Below are positions 1-8,351 of a DNA stretch of 64,000 nucleotides, in pieces. The stretch is from contig CAVOHR010000004.1 of the NCBI GenBank assembly GCA_963695835.1, forward strand, positions 310,001 to 374,000, written 5' to 3'. The number at the start of each line of letters is the position of its first letter. Within the stretch, counting starts at the first letter, position 1. The position numbers and the translations under genes were made by a program. Source of the DNA: VRUE01 sp963695835. GTDB lineage: Bacteria > Actinomycetota > Thermoleophilia > Solirubrobacterales > 70-9. The notes under the pieces are model-generated. The model was not told where the DNA came from, searched no databases, and saw only the letters and a program-made list of their open reading frames with translations.

Positions 1-750
1 CCCCTGCGCTTCGATCCAGGCCGATTCGCCGCCGGCGGATTCCTGCTCGCTCGCGGTCAGGTCGTAGAAGGCGGCGCTGTAGTTGCCGTACGCCAAACGG
101 TGGAAATGCGCCCTCAGTGCATCTTGGACCTGGCGCTGCGCGACCTGAGCGGGGCCCGGCTCGGATTGTTCGAATTCTTCTTCCGGTTCTTCTTCGTATT
201 CCACTTCTTCTTCCGGTTCTTCTTCGTATTCGCCTTCGCCGAATTCACCCGATTCCGACGCGGCTTCCGAGGCGGGGGCGGTGACCGTCTCGGACGAGTG
301 TTCTTCATGCTTGGTGAGGACGATGGCGGCGGCGGTGGCCCCTCCGAGCAGGACGATCGCCACCGCAAGCACGGGGACCCACCTCGCGGGTGAGGGACCT
401 CCCCGCGACGGCGGTTCCCCCGGGGGCGGGGGCGGCAACTCCGCCTTCTGCGTCGGCGCGGTGGACGGGTCCGGCCTGGATACCGGCGGCAAGGGAGCGG
501 CCGTGGGGGCCGGCGGCGGCTCAGGCTCCGGCTCGACCGCCTGCGCCTCCTGCTGCGAGGCCTCTCCGCGGGGGGGACCGCCCGCGCAGAGCGCCACCGC
601 GCAGCCGCCGTTCTCCTCCCAGCAGTCGTCGTGGTGGACGGCCTTGCAGACCGGGCACGCGATGACGCTCACACCCTCCTCGAGGCCGAACCGGCAGTAC
701 GGACAGGTTCGACCGACCATCTCTGATGTCACAGGGGATCCGGTGGTCAT
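1..750 (-). CDS. Membrane-anchored zinc-finger protein with NTF2-like tail (partial)
   Basis: The gene runs off the left edge; 250 codons are visible and no stop is reached. Residues 16-55 hold Cys16, Cys19, Cys32, Cys35, His39/40, Cys43, Cys50 and Cys55, the spacing of the prokaryotic RING-like (Prok-RING_1) treble clef. A Pro-rich linker follows, then one membrane helix (about 124-145), a Glu-rich stretch and the start of a C-terminal region (about 200 on) that aligns by eye with the protein tail at 4590-5027, probably an NTF2-like domain. An alternative in-frame ATG lies at 720; I chose 750 because a GAGG lies about 10 nt upstream. Likely a cytoplasmic zinc finger tethered to an extracellular sensor domain; function is not known. 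Confidence 0.75.
   Translation of the reverse strand, partial: MTTGSPVTSEMVGRTCPYCRFGLEEGVSVIACPVCKAVHHDDCWEENGGCAVALCAGGPPRGEASQQEAQAVEPEPEPPPAPTAAPLPPVSRPDPSTAPTQKAELPPPPPGEPPSRGGPSPARWVPVLAVAIVLLGGATAAAIVLTKHEEHSSETVTAPASEAASESGEFGEGEYEEEPEEEVEYEEEPEEEFEQSEPGPAQVAQRQVQDALRAHFHRLAYGNYSAAFYDLTASEQESAGGESAWIEAQG
177..231 (-). repeat. 30-bp tandem repeat coding a Glu-rich run
   Basis: A 25-bp block at 177-201 recurs exactly at 207-231 (period 30). It encodes two copies of an acidic EYEEEPEEE-type unit just outside the membrane helix of the first gene, so its length may vary by slippage. Confidence 0.8.
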
Positions 751-862
751 CGTCTTCAGCCCTCACTCCCGAAAGGCCTGAGCCGCGCAGGGGTTATATA
801 CGAAACTGGACTGGACAGCCGGTCACATCGACGCCCGGGTCATTCACACCTCTCGATCCCGG

Positions 863-2746
863 CTACCCGACGATGCCGGGAGCCTGCTGCGGCCGCTGCC
901 CGGTCTGTCGGCGTTCCCACCACTGCCGAGCCTGCTGCCACCAGGTGTCCTCGAATGACGGGCGCAGCCGGGCCTGAAGGACCGCGGCGCAGGCGCCGAT
1001 CATCAGGAACAGGGCGATCGCCACCTGCACCTCGCCGTGGTTGAAGAAGTTGGAGCTGTAGTGGTTGGCGGCGGCGAACCCAGGGTCTGCCGCGATCCTC
1101 GCGTTCATGTCGATCGCATTGCCGGCCCCGGCGAAGCCCCACTGGGCGGCGATCAGGTGCGAGAGCAGCTGGATCGGCTTGCCGAGGTCCTTGGTGGTGA
1201 CGATCGCCCCGGCGAAGAGCAGCTGCGGCAGCAGGATCAGCGGCAGGAAGCTCGCCGCCTGGTCCTCGCTGCGCGCGAACGCCGAGAGCGTCAGCCCGAA
1301 GCCCATCCCGACCCAGGCGACCAGGATGCAGAGCGTCAGCACGTGGATCTCGGCGTTGTGCGGTGCTTCTCCGAGCGGGCGCAGGGCGAAGACGATCCAG
1401 ACGAAGAGGGCGGTCTGGATCGCGGCGACGGCGCCGATCACAACCGCCTTCGAGAGCAGGTAGGCCTCGGTCCTGACGCCGGCGGCGAGCTCGCGGGAGA
1501 GGACACTGCGCTCGGCCACCACCTGGCGCACGGAGGAGATCGCCCCGAACCACATCGACACGGTCACCATCAGGAAGAGCAGCTGGGCGCTCTGCGCGGC
1601 GTGCAGCGCGTGGCCCTGATCGTCGTAGGAGAAAACGCTCGCCTGAAAGAGGAAGGCGGCGCCGAGCGCCAGGACGAAGACCTGTGCGCTGAGGATCTTC
1701 GCGTTGCGTCGGTCGCGGGCGAAGAGCAGCGAGTAGCGCCGGGTGAGGACCTTCGCCTGCGGCCAGATCCGGCGCCGGGGAACGGCCCGCGCGGAGGCCA
1801 GGCGGGGTGGGGCGATCGGCGCCTCGACCCGGCGGTAACCGCCCTTCGTGTCAGCCTCGTCGGTCAGCCTCGCGTAGACCTCGTCGATCAGCTCGACGCC
1901 GAACGCCGCCGGCGCGCCGTCGGGCGGGCCGAGGTAGGAGAGGCGGCCGCCGGGAGCCATGATCGCCACCCGGTCGCAGAGGTCGAGGCTCTGCGTCGCG
2001 TGGGTGACGAGGAGAACGCTCTGCCCCTCGTCGGCGAGGTCGCGGCTCAGCTCCATCAGGCGGCGCTCCAGACCCGGGTCGAGGCCGGTCGTCGGCTCGT
2101 CGAGCAGCAGCAGCTCGGGGTCGCTGATCAGCTCGAGCGCGACCGCGGCGCGCTTGCGCTGGCCGCCGGAGAGGGCGCCGATCCGGCGATCGCGAATGTC
2201 GTCGAGTTCCACTTGCTCGAGCACGCGGGTGATAGCCACCTCGCGCTCCTCCTTCGTATGACCCTCGGGAAGGCGAAGTTGGGCGGCGAACGAGAGGGCC
2301 TCGTCGACACTCAGCAGATGGTGCAGGGTGTCATCCTGCGGAACGTAGCCGATGTCGGCCTGGCGCAGGCCGACGTCCTGACCGCGCATCAGCACCGTTC
2401 CGCCGCTTGAAGTGCGAATGCCGCCGAGGGTCTTCAGCAGCGTGCTCTTGCCGCAGCCGCTGGGCCCGATTATCGCCACCAGCTCGCCCTTCTGGAGCTT
2501 CAGCGAGGTGGGCTCGAGCAGCGTCTTCGAACCCACCTCCACCTCCACCTCGCGGGCTTCCAGCGGCGGCGCCAGCAGCTCAACCCGCGGCGCCCGTCGC
2601 TCCGGCGTGGCGGGCGGAGACGGACCGGGAGGCGGAGCCGGCGCAGGTGCGGAGCTCTGCTCGGCCCCACACGCCTCGCAGAATCGCCAGTCCCCCTCGA
2701 CACCCTCCCCGCAGCTGGTGCAGAACACTCTCCTCCCGGTTTTCAC
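863..2746 (-). CDS. ABC-2 exporter half/full protein (ABCG-like) with N-terminal zinc ribbon
   Basis: The protein has 627 aa. A Cys4 zinc ribbon (CTSC and CEAC, residues 9-26) leads into a Pro/Ala linker, then an ATPase domain with Walker A GPSGCGKST (94-102), signature LSGGQRKR and Walker B LLLLDEPTTGLD, then an ABC-2 type membrane domain of about six helices (from about 340). The order ATPase-then-membrane is that of ABCG/White exporters and of the FHA-ABC proteins of actinobacteria. The GTG start at 2746 has no Shine-Dalgarno site, but TAACCT lies 7 nt upstream, consistent with a leaderless transcript. The substrate cannot be told from sequence. The zinc ribbon is shared with several neighbours and suggests a common regulatory theme. 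Confidence 0.88.
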   Translation of the reverse strand: MKTGRRVFCTSCGEGVEGDWRFCEACGAEQSSAPAPAPPPGPSPPATPERRAPRVELLAPPLEAREVEVEVGSKTLLEPTSLKLQKGELVAIIGPSGCGKSTLLKTLGGIRTSSGGTVLMRGQDVGLRQADIGYVPQDDTLHHLLSVDEALSFAAQLRLPEGHTKEEREVAITRVLEQVELDDIRDRRIGALSGGQRKRAAVALELISDPELLLLDEPTTGLDPGLERRLMELSRDLADEGQSVLLVTHATQSLDLCDRVAIMAPGGRLSYLGPPDGAPAAFGVELIDEVYARLTDEADTKGGYRRVEAPIAPPRLASARAVPRRRIWPQAKVLTRRYSLLFARDRRNAKILSAQVFVLALGAAFLFQASVFSYDDQGHALHAAQSAQLLFLMVTVSMWFGAISSVRQVVAERSVLSRELAAGVRTEAYLLSKAVVIGAVAAIQTALFVWIVFALRPLGEAPHNAEIHVLTLCILVAWVGMGFGLTLSAFARSEDQAASFLPLILLPQLLFAGAIVTTKDLGKPIQLLSHLIAAQWGFAGAGNAIDMNARIAADPGFAAANHYSSNFFNHGEVQVAIALFLMIGACAAVLQARLRPSFEDTWWQQARQWWERRQTGQRPQQAPGIVG

Positions 2747-2815
2747 CGGCCGCAGGTTACCGCCGATCGAATCTCCACCGTGCGATTCCCGTTGAGCGAC
2801 TAGGCTACGGCGACC

Positions 2816-2983
2816 TTGTCACGGTACGCGAAACTCCGCGGCCCCGCCATGGCCGCGGCAGTGCTCACGCTCGCGATCGGGCTTACCTCGTCGGGCTCGT
2901 TCTCTCGGGTCGACGGCTACCTGCAGGAACACTGTCCGGTCGATTCCGAACTGGCGCGGGAAGTCATCGATGAATCGCGATAG
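2816..2983 (+). CDS. Small secreted/membrane ORF overlapping the next gene
   Basis: A 55-aa reading frame starts at TTG 2816, nine nt after TAGGCT (2801-2806); an internal ATG is at 2849. It has a hydrophobic stretch (AAAVLTLAIGLT) followed by a short polar tail with one Cys. Its stop overlaps the start of the zinc-ribbon gene at 2970 by 14 nt, which fits translational coupling. I recognise no family. It may be a leader or small membrane peptide, or a chance ORF. Confidence 0.4.
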   Translation: MSRYAKLRGPAMAAAVLTLAIGLTSSGSFSRVDGYLQEHCPVDSELAREVIDESR

Positions 2984-3467
2984 CAGTCCGAGGCAGTGCC
3001 GCGAGTGCGGCAAGCCGCTCCGCGAGGGAGCCTCGTTCTGCCGAGCCTGCGGCACCGAGCACCGGGAGGCGGCGGCCGAGGAGGAGGCGGCGGCGGGCGA
3101 GGCGCTGCCGCCAGTCGAGCCCGTCCCCCCCACCCGCCGACCCCCCAAGCCGCCCCGGGCGCGTCCGACCCCCCCACCGCCCGCGATCCCCCCGCTCGCC
3201 GAGAAGCCCGGGGGGCCCTCGCCGCCCGCCGGGCCCAAGACCCCGTCGCCTCCCTCGCAGCCCCTTCCGCCCGCCGTCAGGCAGAGCCGGCGTCGCCTCG
3301 TGCCGCTGGTGGTCGGCGCGGTCGTCCTGGCACTGGGCGCGGGCGCCGCCGCTCTCGTCCTCGTCGAGCAGGGCGGCTCGTCGGACAGCGGGGCCCCGGC
3401 AGCGGCCGAAGCGACGACCTCGGCGCCCGGCGAAGAGGGCGCCCCGCCCGGCGAAGGCGCGCCGTCT
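2970..3467 (+). pseudogene. Zinc-ribbon membrane protein, 5' half (split by IS630)
   Basis: The first 166 codons carry a Cys4 zinc ribbon (CREC...CRAC, residues 10-28), a long Pro-rich linker and one membrane helix (about 112-134). The frame then enters the IS630 element and stops at 3491. The missing C-terminal domain lies on the other side of the element at 4590-5027. Together the two parts have the same architecture as the gene at 1-750: zinc finger, Pro-rich linker, helix, linker, NTF2-like domain. If the element is removed with a single TA left, the two frames are off by one; removing 3468-4589 would restore the frame, so excision history or a second mutation is unclear. Confidence 0.8.
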
Positions 3468-3469
3468 CA

Positions 3470-4588
3470 TACTAATCAACACTCAAGTTGATTGATGCTG
3501 TTATCCAGGGGTGGCCGGCGAGGGACTGGATCGTGGGGCGGTCTGCTTCGAGGGCGCGCAGCTCCTCGGCGAGGTCGTCCTCGACCTCATCCAGGGTGTC
3601 GTAGGCGTTGTTGGAGAAGCGCCGCTCGCGGATCAGGTCCCAGAGCTGCTCTGTGGGGTTCAGCTCGGGGCTGTAGGGCGGCAGGGTGAGGATGCAGATG
3701 TTGTCGGGCAGCGAGAGCTCTGTGGCGGTGTGCGAGCCGGCCCCGTCGCAGACCAGGACGACGAGCTCGTCGGGATGGCGCTTGGAGACCTCCTGGGCGA
3801 ACAGCTCGAAGCAGGCGCTGTGCATGCTCGGCAGGATCAGCGAGCAAAGCGTGCCGTCTTGCGGGCACAGCGCGCCGTAGGCGTATGTGTACTCGCGCAC
3901 GGTCTGGCAGTCCACTACGGGACGCACGCCGGGTGGCGCCCAGCAGCGCACGGGGCGGTTCATGCGCCCGAAGCGCGCCTCGTCCATGAACATCAGCCTC
4001 AGCGGGCGCCGGTCGCCCGCGCGGGCGGACGCCAGGAGCTGCGGGAGGTTTCCTTGAACGCCTCCTGGCGATCGGGGTCGGCTTGCGGATGGCGCGGCCG
4101 GGGAACCACCTTGCGCCAGCCGTGGCGGGCGAGGATCCGGTAGAGCGTCATGGCGCTCGGCGGCTTGCCACAGCGCTTCGCCAGCTCGCCCAGCATCGCG
4201 GAGGCCGTCACCATCTGCCCCTCCCGGGCCGCCTCCTCGAAGTGGGCGACGAAATCGGCTTCCTCGGAGGGGGTGAGGACCCCGTGGCGGCGGCCGCCCC
4301 AGCCAGCGGTGAGGAGCGAGCTCTCGCCCTCGCTGAGGAATTCGGCCTTGCGGCGATAGACGCTGCTGCAGGAGAGGCCGACCGCCTCGGCGACATCCTG
4401 CGCCCTCCACCCCAGGGCCAGCAGGCGGATGCACCTGACCCGTACGTGCTCTCTGCTCGACAGCCCCTTCTCTGCCAGCAGCTCATCCATGCGCTCGACG
4501 GTGCCTTCTGGAAACGGAATTGAAGTAGCCATGGACGACGATTCGACGCCGCCGGGCTATTACCTACTGGCTTGAATGTGAATTGGTA
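3470..4588 (-). mobile_element. IS630-family insertion sequence
   Basis: An element of about 1.12 kb. The ends are imperfect inverted repeats: left TACTAATCAACACTCAAG from 3470 and, on the other strand, right TACCAATTCACATTCAAG from 4588 (14 of 18 match). Both ends carry TA, the duplicated target of the IS630/Tc1-mariner group. It holds one transposase in two overlapping frames and interrupts the zinc-ribbon gene on the opposite strand. Confidence 0.85.
3472..4532 (-). CDS. IS630-family transposase, two frames joined by -1 frameshift
   Basis: Frame 1 (ATG 4532 to stop 3999) encodes the helix-turn-helix DNA-binding half; frame 2 continues to the stop at 3472 inside the terminal repeat. The frames meet near 4050, where the residues read EAFK in frame 1 and GNLPQLLA in frame 2, so a -1 slip at CAAGGAAAC gives one protein of about 350 aa, the usual IS630 size. 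DDE catalytic motifs are intact: MDEARFGR, VLVCDGAGSH and SPELNPTEQLW. Programmed -1 frameshifting is known in this family; here it is inferred from the frame overlap. Confidence 0.85.
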
Positions 4589-4589
4589 T

Positions 4590-5027
4590 CAGGGCTTCCC
4601 CGCCGTGGGCCGGGCGCAGATGGTGGCGGAAATCCGGGCGCTGCTGCTCGCCTTTCACGAAGAAGTCGTCGACCGCGACTTCAGGGCGGCCTGGGCGCTG
4701 CTCTCGCCCCGCAAGCGCCGGCAGGACCTGAGCGAACCGGGCGGCTACCACGCGTGGATGACGGCGCAGGCGAGCCTCTCCCCGTATCTCTCCCCCTCGG
4801 GCCTGGAGGTCCGGCTCGACTCGCTCGAAGGGGACGGGGTGGCGCGCGTGACGCTCACCGGCATGGGCTGGTCGCAGCCGGGCAGCCCCTGCCGCCAGTG
4901 GTCCGGGCTGACCTGGGTGCGGTACCGGGATCGGGAATGGACCTATGACCCCGGCTACTCGACGACGCCGTCACGGCGGCGAACGTGGCAGTCACGGTCC
5001 CCCGAGCTCCTCGGCGTCGGCTGCTGA
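4590..5027 (+). pseudogene. NTF2-like C-terminal half of the split zinc-ribbon protein
   Basis: The reading frame is open through the right end of the IS (a TTG at 4572 lies inside the element), but the homologous part starts at about 4590. The pattern of an early helix, FRAAWALLSP-like segment and Trp-rich end (GLTWVRYRDREWTYD) resembles NTF2-like or DUF4878-type extracellular domains and matches the tail of the gene at 1-750. Without the N-terminal helix it has no export signal, so the product is probably not functional. Confidence 0.65.
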
Positions 5028-5034
5028 CCGCCAC

Positions 5035-6099
5035 GTGTCTCCGAGGCGGACATTCAAGGGTCTCGCCTGGCTGGCGGCGGTCGCCGTCGTCGCCTTCGCC
5101 GGATTCCAGCTCGGCAGGAGCGGCTCGCCCGGCCGTGGGTCGGCCGGCTCCACCGCCTCGGCACGGGGCAAGCCCGGGGCGCGCTCCGGGGAGGAACGGC
5201 AGCTCGCGGCGGCGCTGCGCCGCGGCGTGACCCGCGCCGCGACCCTCGGCGGGAGCGTCGAGGCGGCGGCGATGCTGGACGCCTCCCCGGGCCCGATCGT
5301 CGCCACCTCCGAGCCGCGGGGAGCGAGCCGCTACATGAGGATGTGGAGCATGAGCAAGGTCGCGACGATGGTGGCCCTGCTGCGGGCGCTGCGATCGGGG
5401 AACGGGCCCGGAGAGGCGACCTCGGCCGAGGTCGACAGCGCCCTGCGCGGCGCGATCGTCCGCTCCGAGAACTGCCGCCAGCACCGGGTCGTCCTCGAGC
5501 TGCAGCGCCGCGTCGGCGGCGTCGCCGCCGCGCGCCGGGCTGTGGCAGCGGTCTTCGCGCGAGCCGGAGCGCGGCCCCGGATAGCCACCGAGGTCGCAGC
5601 GCCCGAACCACACTGTGTGCCGTTCCTGCGATCGCAGACCGAAATATCCGATCCGCAGGCGCCCACGCTGCTCCTCGGCACCTCGACCTGGCGGGTGTCG
5701 GACGCGGCCCGCCTTGCGCACGCCCTCGCCGTCGGCGCGTATGGGCGGGTGGTATCGGCGCGGGTCCTCGACCTGATGAGCGCACCCAAGCGGCCCAGCC
5801 GCGAGAGTCCCACGGGCGAGCTGACCGCACCGCTGGAGTGGGGGGCCGGAGATGCCTTCGCCGGCCTCGACGCCGCTTTCAAGCCCGGTTGGGGAGGCAG
5901 CCTCAACGGGAACTTCCTCGCCGGACAGCTCGCGATAGCGCCGATCGGCGCCGACGACCACCTGGCGATCGCCGTCGTCTTCCATCCCGACGCGCAGCCC
6001 CCCCGCGACGATCCGGGGATCACCGCGGCGCCGCGCGCGCTGCAGGAGGTGATGGAATCCGTCCGCGCGAGCCTTCCACACACCGATCGTGCAAGGTAA
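5035..6099 (+). CDS. Membrane-anchored serine hydrolase of the beta-lactamase/PBP fold
   Basis: From the GTG at 5035, eight nt after the previous stop, the protein has 354 aa. An N-terminal signal anchor (about 9-26) is followed by a domain with a Ser-x-x-Lys motif (S105-M-S-K108), a later RSEN segment in the place of the SxN motif and KPGWGGS in the place of KTG. These are the three active-site elements of class A beta-lactamase-like hydrolases. The enzyme would act outside the membrane; whether it is a beta-lactamase, D,D-peptidase or esterase cannot be decided. A longer start at 4945 would overlap the preceding frame. Confidence 0.65.
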   Translation: MSPRRTFKGLAWLAAVAVVAFAGFQLGRSGSPGRGSAGSTASARGKPGARSGEERQLAAALRRGVTRAATLGGSVEAAAMLDASPGPIVATSEPRGASRYMRMWSMSKVATMVALLRALRSGNGPGEATSAEVDSALRGAIVRSENCRQHRVVLELQRRVGGVAAARRAVAAVFARAGARPRIATEVAAPEPHCVPFLRSQTEISDPQAPTLLLGTSTWRVSDAARLAHALAVGAYGRVVSARVLDLMSAPKRPSRESPTGELTAPLEWGAGDAFAGLDAAFKPGWGGSLNGNFLAGQLAIAPIGADDHLAIAVVFHPDAQPPRDDPGITAAPRALQEVMESVRASLPHTDRAR

Positions 6100-6141
6100 G
6101 GTCCCGAATCGGGTGTGTCATCGAGCGGGAGGTCGAATCGG

Positions 6142-6729
6142 ATGAGCACGAACGATCCATCTCAGGGGAGCTTCGGCGCAGCGCCGCCGGCGCCGGTCGC
6201 CGTCCAGCAGACCACGGTCATACAGGTCGGCACGCACAAGAGCGTGGTGGGAGCCGTGCTGCTCGCGTTCTTCTTCGGCCCACTGGGGATGCTCTACGTG
6301 ACCGTCCCCGGCGCCATCGTGATGTTCTTCGTCAACATCATCGTCGCGATACCGACCCTGGGCCTGGGACTATTCGTCACGATTCCGATCGGCACGCTGT
6401 GGGCGGGCCTCGCTGCGGACTCACAGAACAAGCGGCTTCAGACGGTCTCCGCGCAGGTCGCGACCGGCCAGGTCGCACTACCTCCGGCTTCGCAGGTGGC
6501 CCCGCCGGTCGCGCCCCCTGCGGACCCGCCCGCCCCCTCGCCGCAGCAGCTGGCGCCGCCGCCGGAGCCGGAGCCCGCCACGGATGTCATCGAACGGAAG
6601 GACGAGGAGGTGACCGTCGTCCTCAAGTCGACGGCTCCGGCCGAGGCGTCCTGCGAATCGTGCGGCCACGAGATCAACCCCCAGGCTCGGTTCTGCGCCG
6701 CCTGCGGGGCGGCGCAGGCGACCGGCTGA
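6142..6729 (+). CDS. Membrane protein with C-terminal zinc ribbon
   Basis: ATG 6142 has GGGAGG ten nt upstream. The 195-aa protein has hydrophobic segments around 40-105 (VVGAVLLAFFFGP, AIVMFFVNIIVAIPTLGLGLFVTI), a Pro-rich linker and a C-terminal Cys4 ribbon, CESC...CAAC. It lies directly before another zinc-ribbon gene (7-nt gap), so the two probably form an operon. No specific function is evident; the ribbon at the C-terminus rather than the N-terminus sets it apart from its neighbours. Confidence 0.75.
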   Translation: MSTNDPSQGSFGAAPPAPVAVQQTTVIQVGTHKSVVGAVLLAFFFGPLGMLYVTVPGAIVMFFVNIIVAIPTLGLGLFVTIPIGTLWAGLAADSQNKRLQTVSAQVATGQVALPPASQVAPPVAPPADPPAPSPQQLAPPPEPEPATDVIERKDEEVTVVLKSTAPAEASCESCGHEINPQARFCAACGAAQATG

Positions 6730-6736
6730 GCCCGCG

Positions 6737-7567
6737 GTGGGGACGGTCCGCTGCCCCGACTGCGGGCAGCCTCTGGCGAACGGCGCAAGCTTCTGCCGGG
6801 CATGTGGGGGCCGGTACGCCGCGCCGCGCCGGAACCTGATCGCGATCTTCGTCAGCGCCGCCATCCTGGCGATCGGCGCCGGCGCGGCGGTGGGGATCCT
6901 GCTTACGGCCGGTGGCAGCTCGTCGTCGACGACGGTGGTCCGCGGCGCCACGGCGCCCGATGGCCCTGGTGCCAGCGGTTCGCTCGAGGCCGGCCACTAC
7001 GTGCAGGCGGGGTCGTTCCAGACCGCCTCCCACGCCGAGGCGGAGCGGCGGCGCCTTGCCGGGCACGGGGTCGAGGTCGAGGTCGTCTCCTCCGACGATG
7101 CGAAGGAGCTGTACCCCGGATTCCAGGTGCTGCTCGGCGGGCCCTTTCGCTCCCGTGCCGCCGAGGCGGCGATGCTGACGAGCCTTCACAGGGACGGCGT
7201 TCCGTCGGCCTTCGCCAGGGACCTGACCCCGGCTCCGGAAACCGCGGGGCCCGAGGCGGCGGCCGGCCGCTGGGCGGGGAAGCTGGAAAGGACGAGCGCC
7301 GAACACCCGAACCTCGACGGGTTCCTGCCCGCGACCCTGATCATCGCCTCGAACGGAACTGCCGGCTCGCTCGATTTCCCGACCCTGCGATGTCACGCCG
7401 GCCTCTCGCTCGCTTCGACCGCGAGTCACACGCTCAGCTACAGCGAGGAGCCGGCCTGCGCCGGCACCGGGCCTCTACAGGTGCGCCCCTTCGGCGACGA
7501 ACTGATGCTGACCCTGCTGTCTCCCGCCACCGACGCCTTCGCCCTCGGAATCCTGAGCCGCGGCTGA
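6737..7567 (+). CDS. Zinc-ribbon, single-helix protein with SPOR-like domain
   Basis: The 276-aa protein starts at GTG 6737. It has an N-terminal Cys4 ribbon (CPDC...CRAC, residues 6-23), one membrane helix (about 34-57), then a region GHYVQAGSFQTASHAEAERRR...FQVLLGGPFRSRAAEAAM typical of SPOR peptidoglycan-binding domains (about 85-160), and a C-terminal extracellular domain with two Cys. SPOR domains bind denuded glycan strands at division sites, so this one probably acts at the cell wall. It follows 6142-6729 closely and is likely co-transcribed. Confidence 0.78.
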   Translation: MGTVRCPDCGQPLANGASFCRACGGRYAAPRRNLIAIFVSAAILAIGAGAAVGILLTAGGSSSSTTVVRGATAPDGPGASGSLEAGHYVQAGSFQTASHAEAERRRLAGHGVEVEVVSSDDAKELYPGFQVLLGGPFRSRAAEAAMLTSLHRDGVPSAFARDLTPAPETAGPEAAAGRWAGKLERTSAEHPNLDGFLPATLIIASNGTAGSLDFPTLRCHAGLSLASTASHTLSYSEEPACAGTGPLQVRPFGDELMLTLLSPATDAFALGILSRG

Positions 7568-7579
7568 GGCCGCGGCAGC

Positions 7580-8290
7580 TCACTGCAGGGAGGTCGCCTG
7601 CCCGCACTCGCCGCAGAAGCGGTCGCTCCCACGGAGCTGCGCGCCGCAGTGTTCGCAGAAGACGGTGCGCTCCTCGGCGGTCGCGGCCGGGGCCGGAGAG
7701 GCGGCTGGAGGAGGAGTGATCGGCGGCAGTGGAGCGGTCGGCGGCCGGGTGGCCTGCGGGGGTGCCGGTGGACCATCGCTCGGCGGGGGAGGCGGGGGCG
7801 GTTGCCGGGGCAGTGCGGGTCCGCCGCGGCTCGCCAACAGCTCTTTCACCTGGTCCAAGGCCCGCCCCCCGGTCGCCAGGTACCCACCGACGGCGATCCC
7901 CGCCGCCGCGAAGAGGCCGAGGAAGAGCCCGGCCTCCGGACTGCCGCCGGGTTCGGGCCCACCACCGCCGCCGAAGGCGCTCGCTTCGCCGGCCGAGACC
8001 GGGTCGATCAACCTGAAGAGGACGAGGGCCGCGGCGGCGCAGCCGAGGGCGAATATCACCGAACCGTCGGGGATATCGAGGCTCTTGCCGTTCGCCTTGA
8101 GAAACGCGATTGCCAGCGTGGCGGCGATCGCGACCGCGAGCAGCGGGCTGATGTAGTGGAGCGAGTCCCAGGCGTTCGAGACGGTGAAGCCGAAGTTGAA
8201 CCAGCCGAGGAACATGCAGACCAGCAGAGCGAGCGCCGAGCCGGCGGCGACCTTCTCCCCCTGGTTGAGCCGCTGCACCTCCAGATCCAT
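7580..8290 (-). CDS. Membrane protein with C-terminal zinc ribbon
   Basis: ATG 8290 has GGGAGG seven nt upstream. The 236-aa protein has three or four hydrophobic segments (AAGSALALLVCMFLGWF, SPLLAVAIAATLAIAFL, FALGCAAAALVLFRLI, LFLGLFAAAGIAVGGYL), then a Pro-rich linker and a Cys4 ribbon near the end (CEHC...CGEC). It is divergent from the kinase gene, with only 61 bp between the starts, so both may share a control region. Longer in-frame starts upstream run into the kinase gene and were not used. Confidence 0.75.
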   Translation of the reverse strand: MDLEVQRLNQGEKVAAGSALALLVCMFLGWFNFGFTVSNAWDSLHYISPLLAVAIAATLAIAFLKANGKSLDIPDGSVIFALGCAAAALVLFRLIDPVSAGEASAFGGGGGPEPGGSPEAGLFLGLFAAAGIAVGGYLATGGRALDQVKELLASRGGPALPRQPPPPPPPSDGPPAPPQATRPPTAPLPPITPPPAASPAPAATAEERTVFCEHCGAQLRGSDRFCGECGQATSLQ

Positions 8291-8351
8291 CTCCGGGCCT
8301 CCCTCGAAATCGAACGGTAAAGTCGACCTTACACAGAGTGGGGCAGATCCT

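Noticed and set aside
5054..5830. 258-aa minus-strand Arg-rich frame
   Set aside because: Shadow of the serine hydrolase gene; composition typical of antisense frames in GC-rich DNA.
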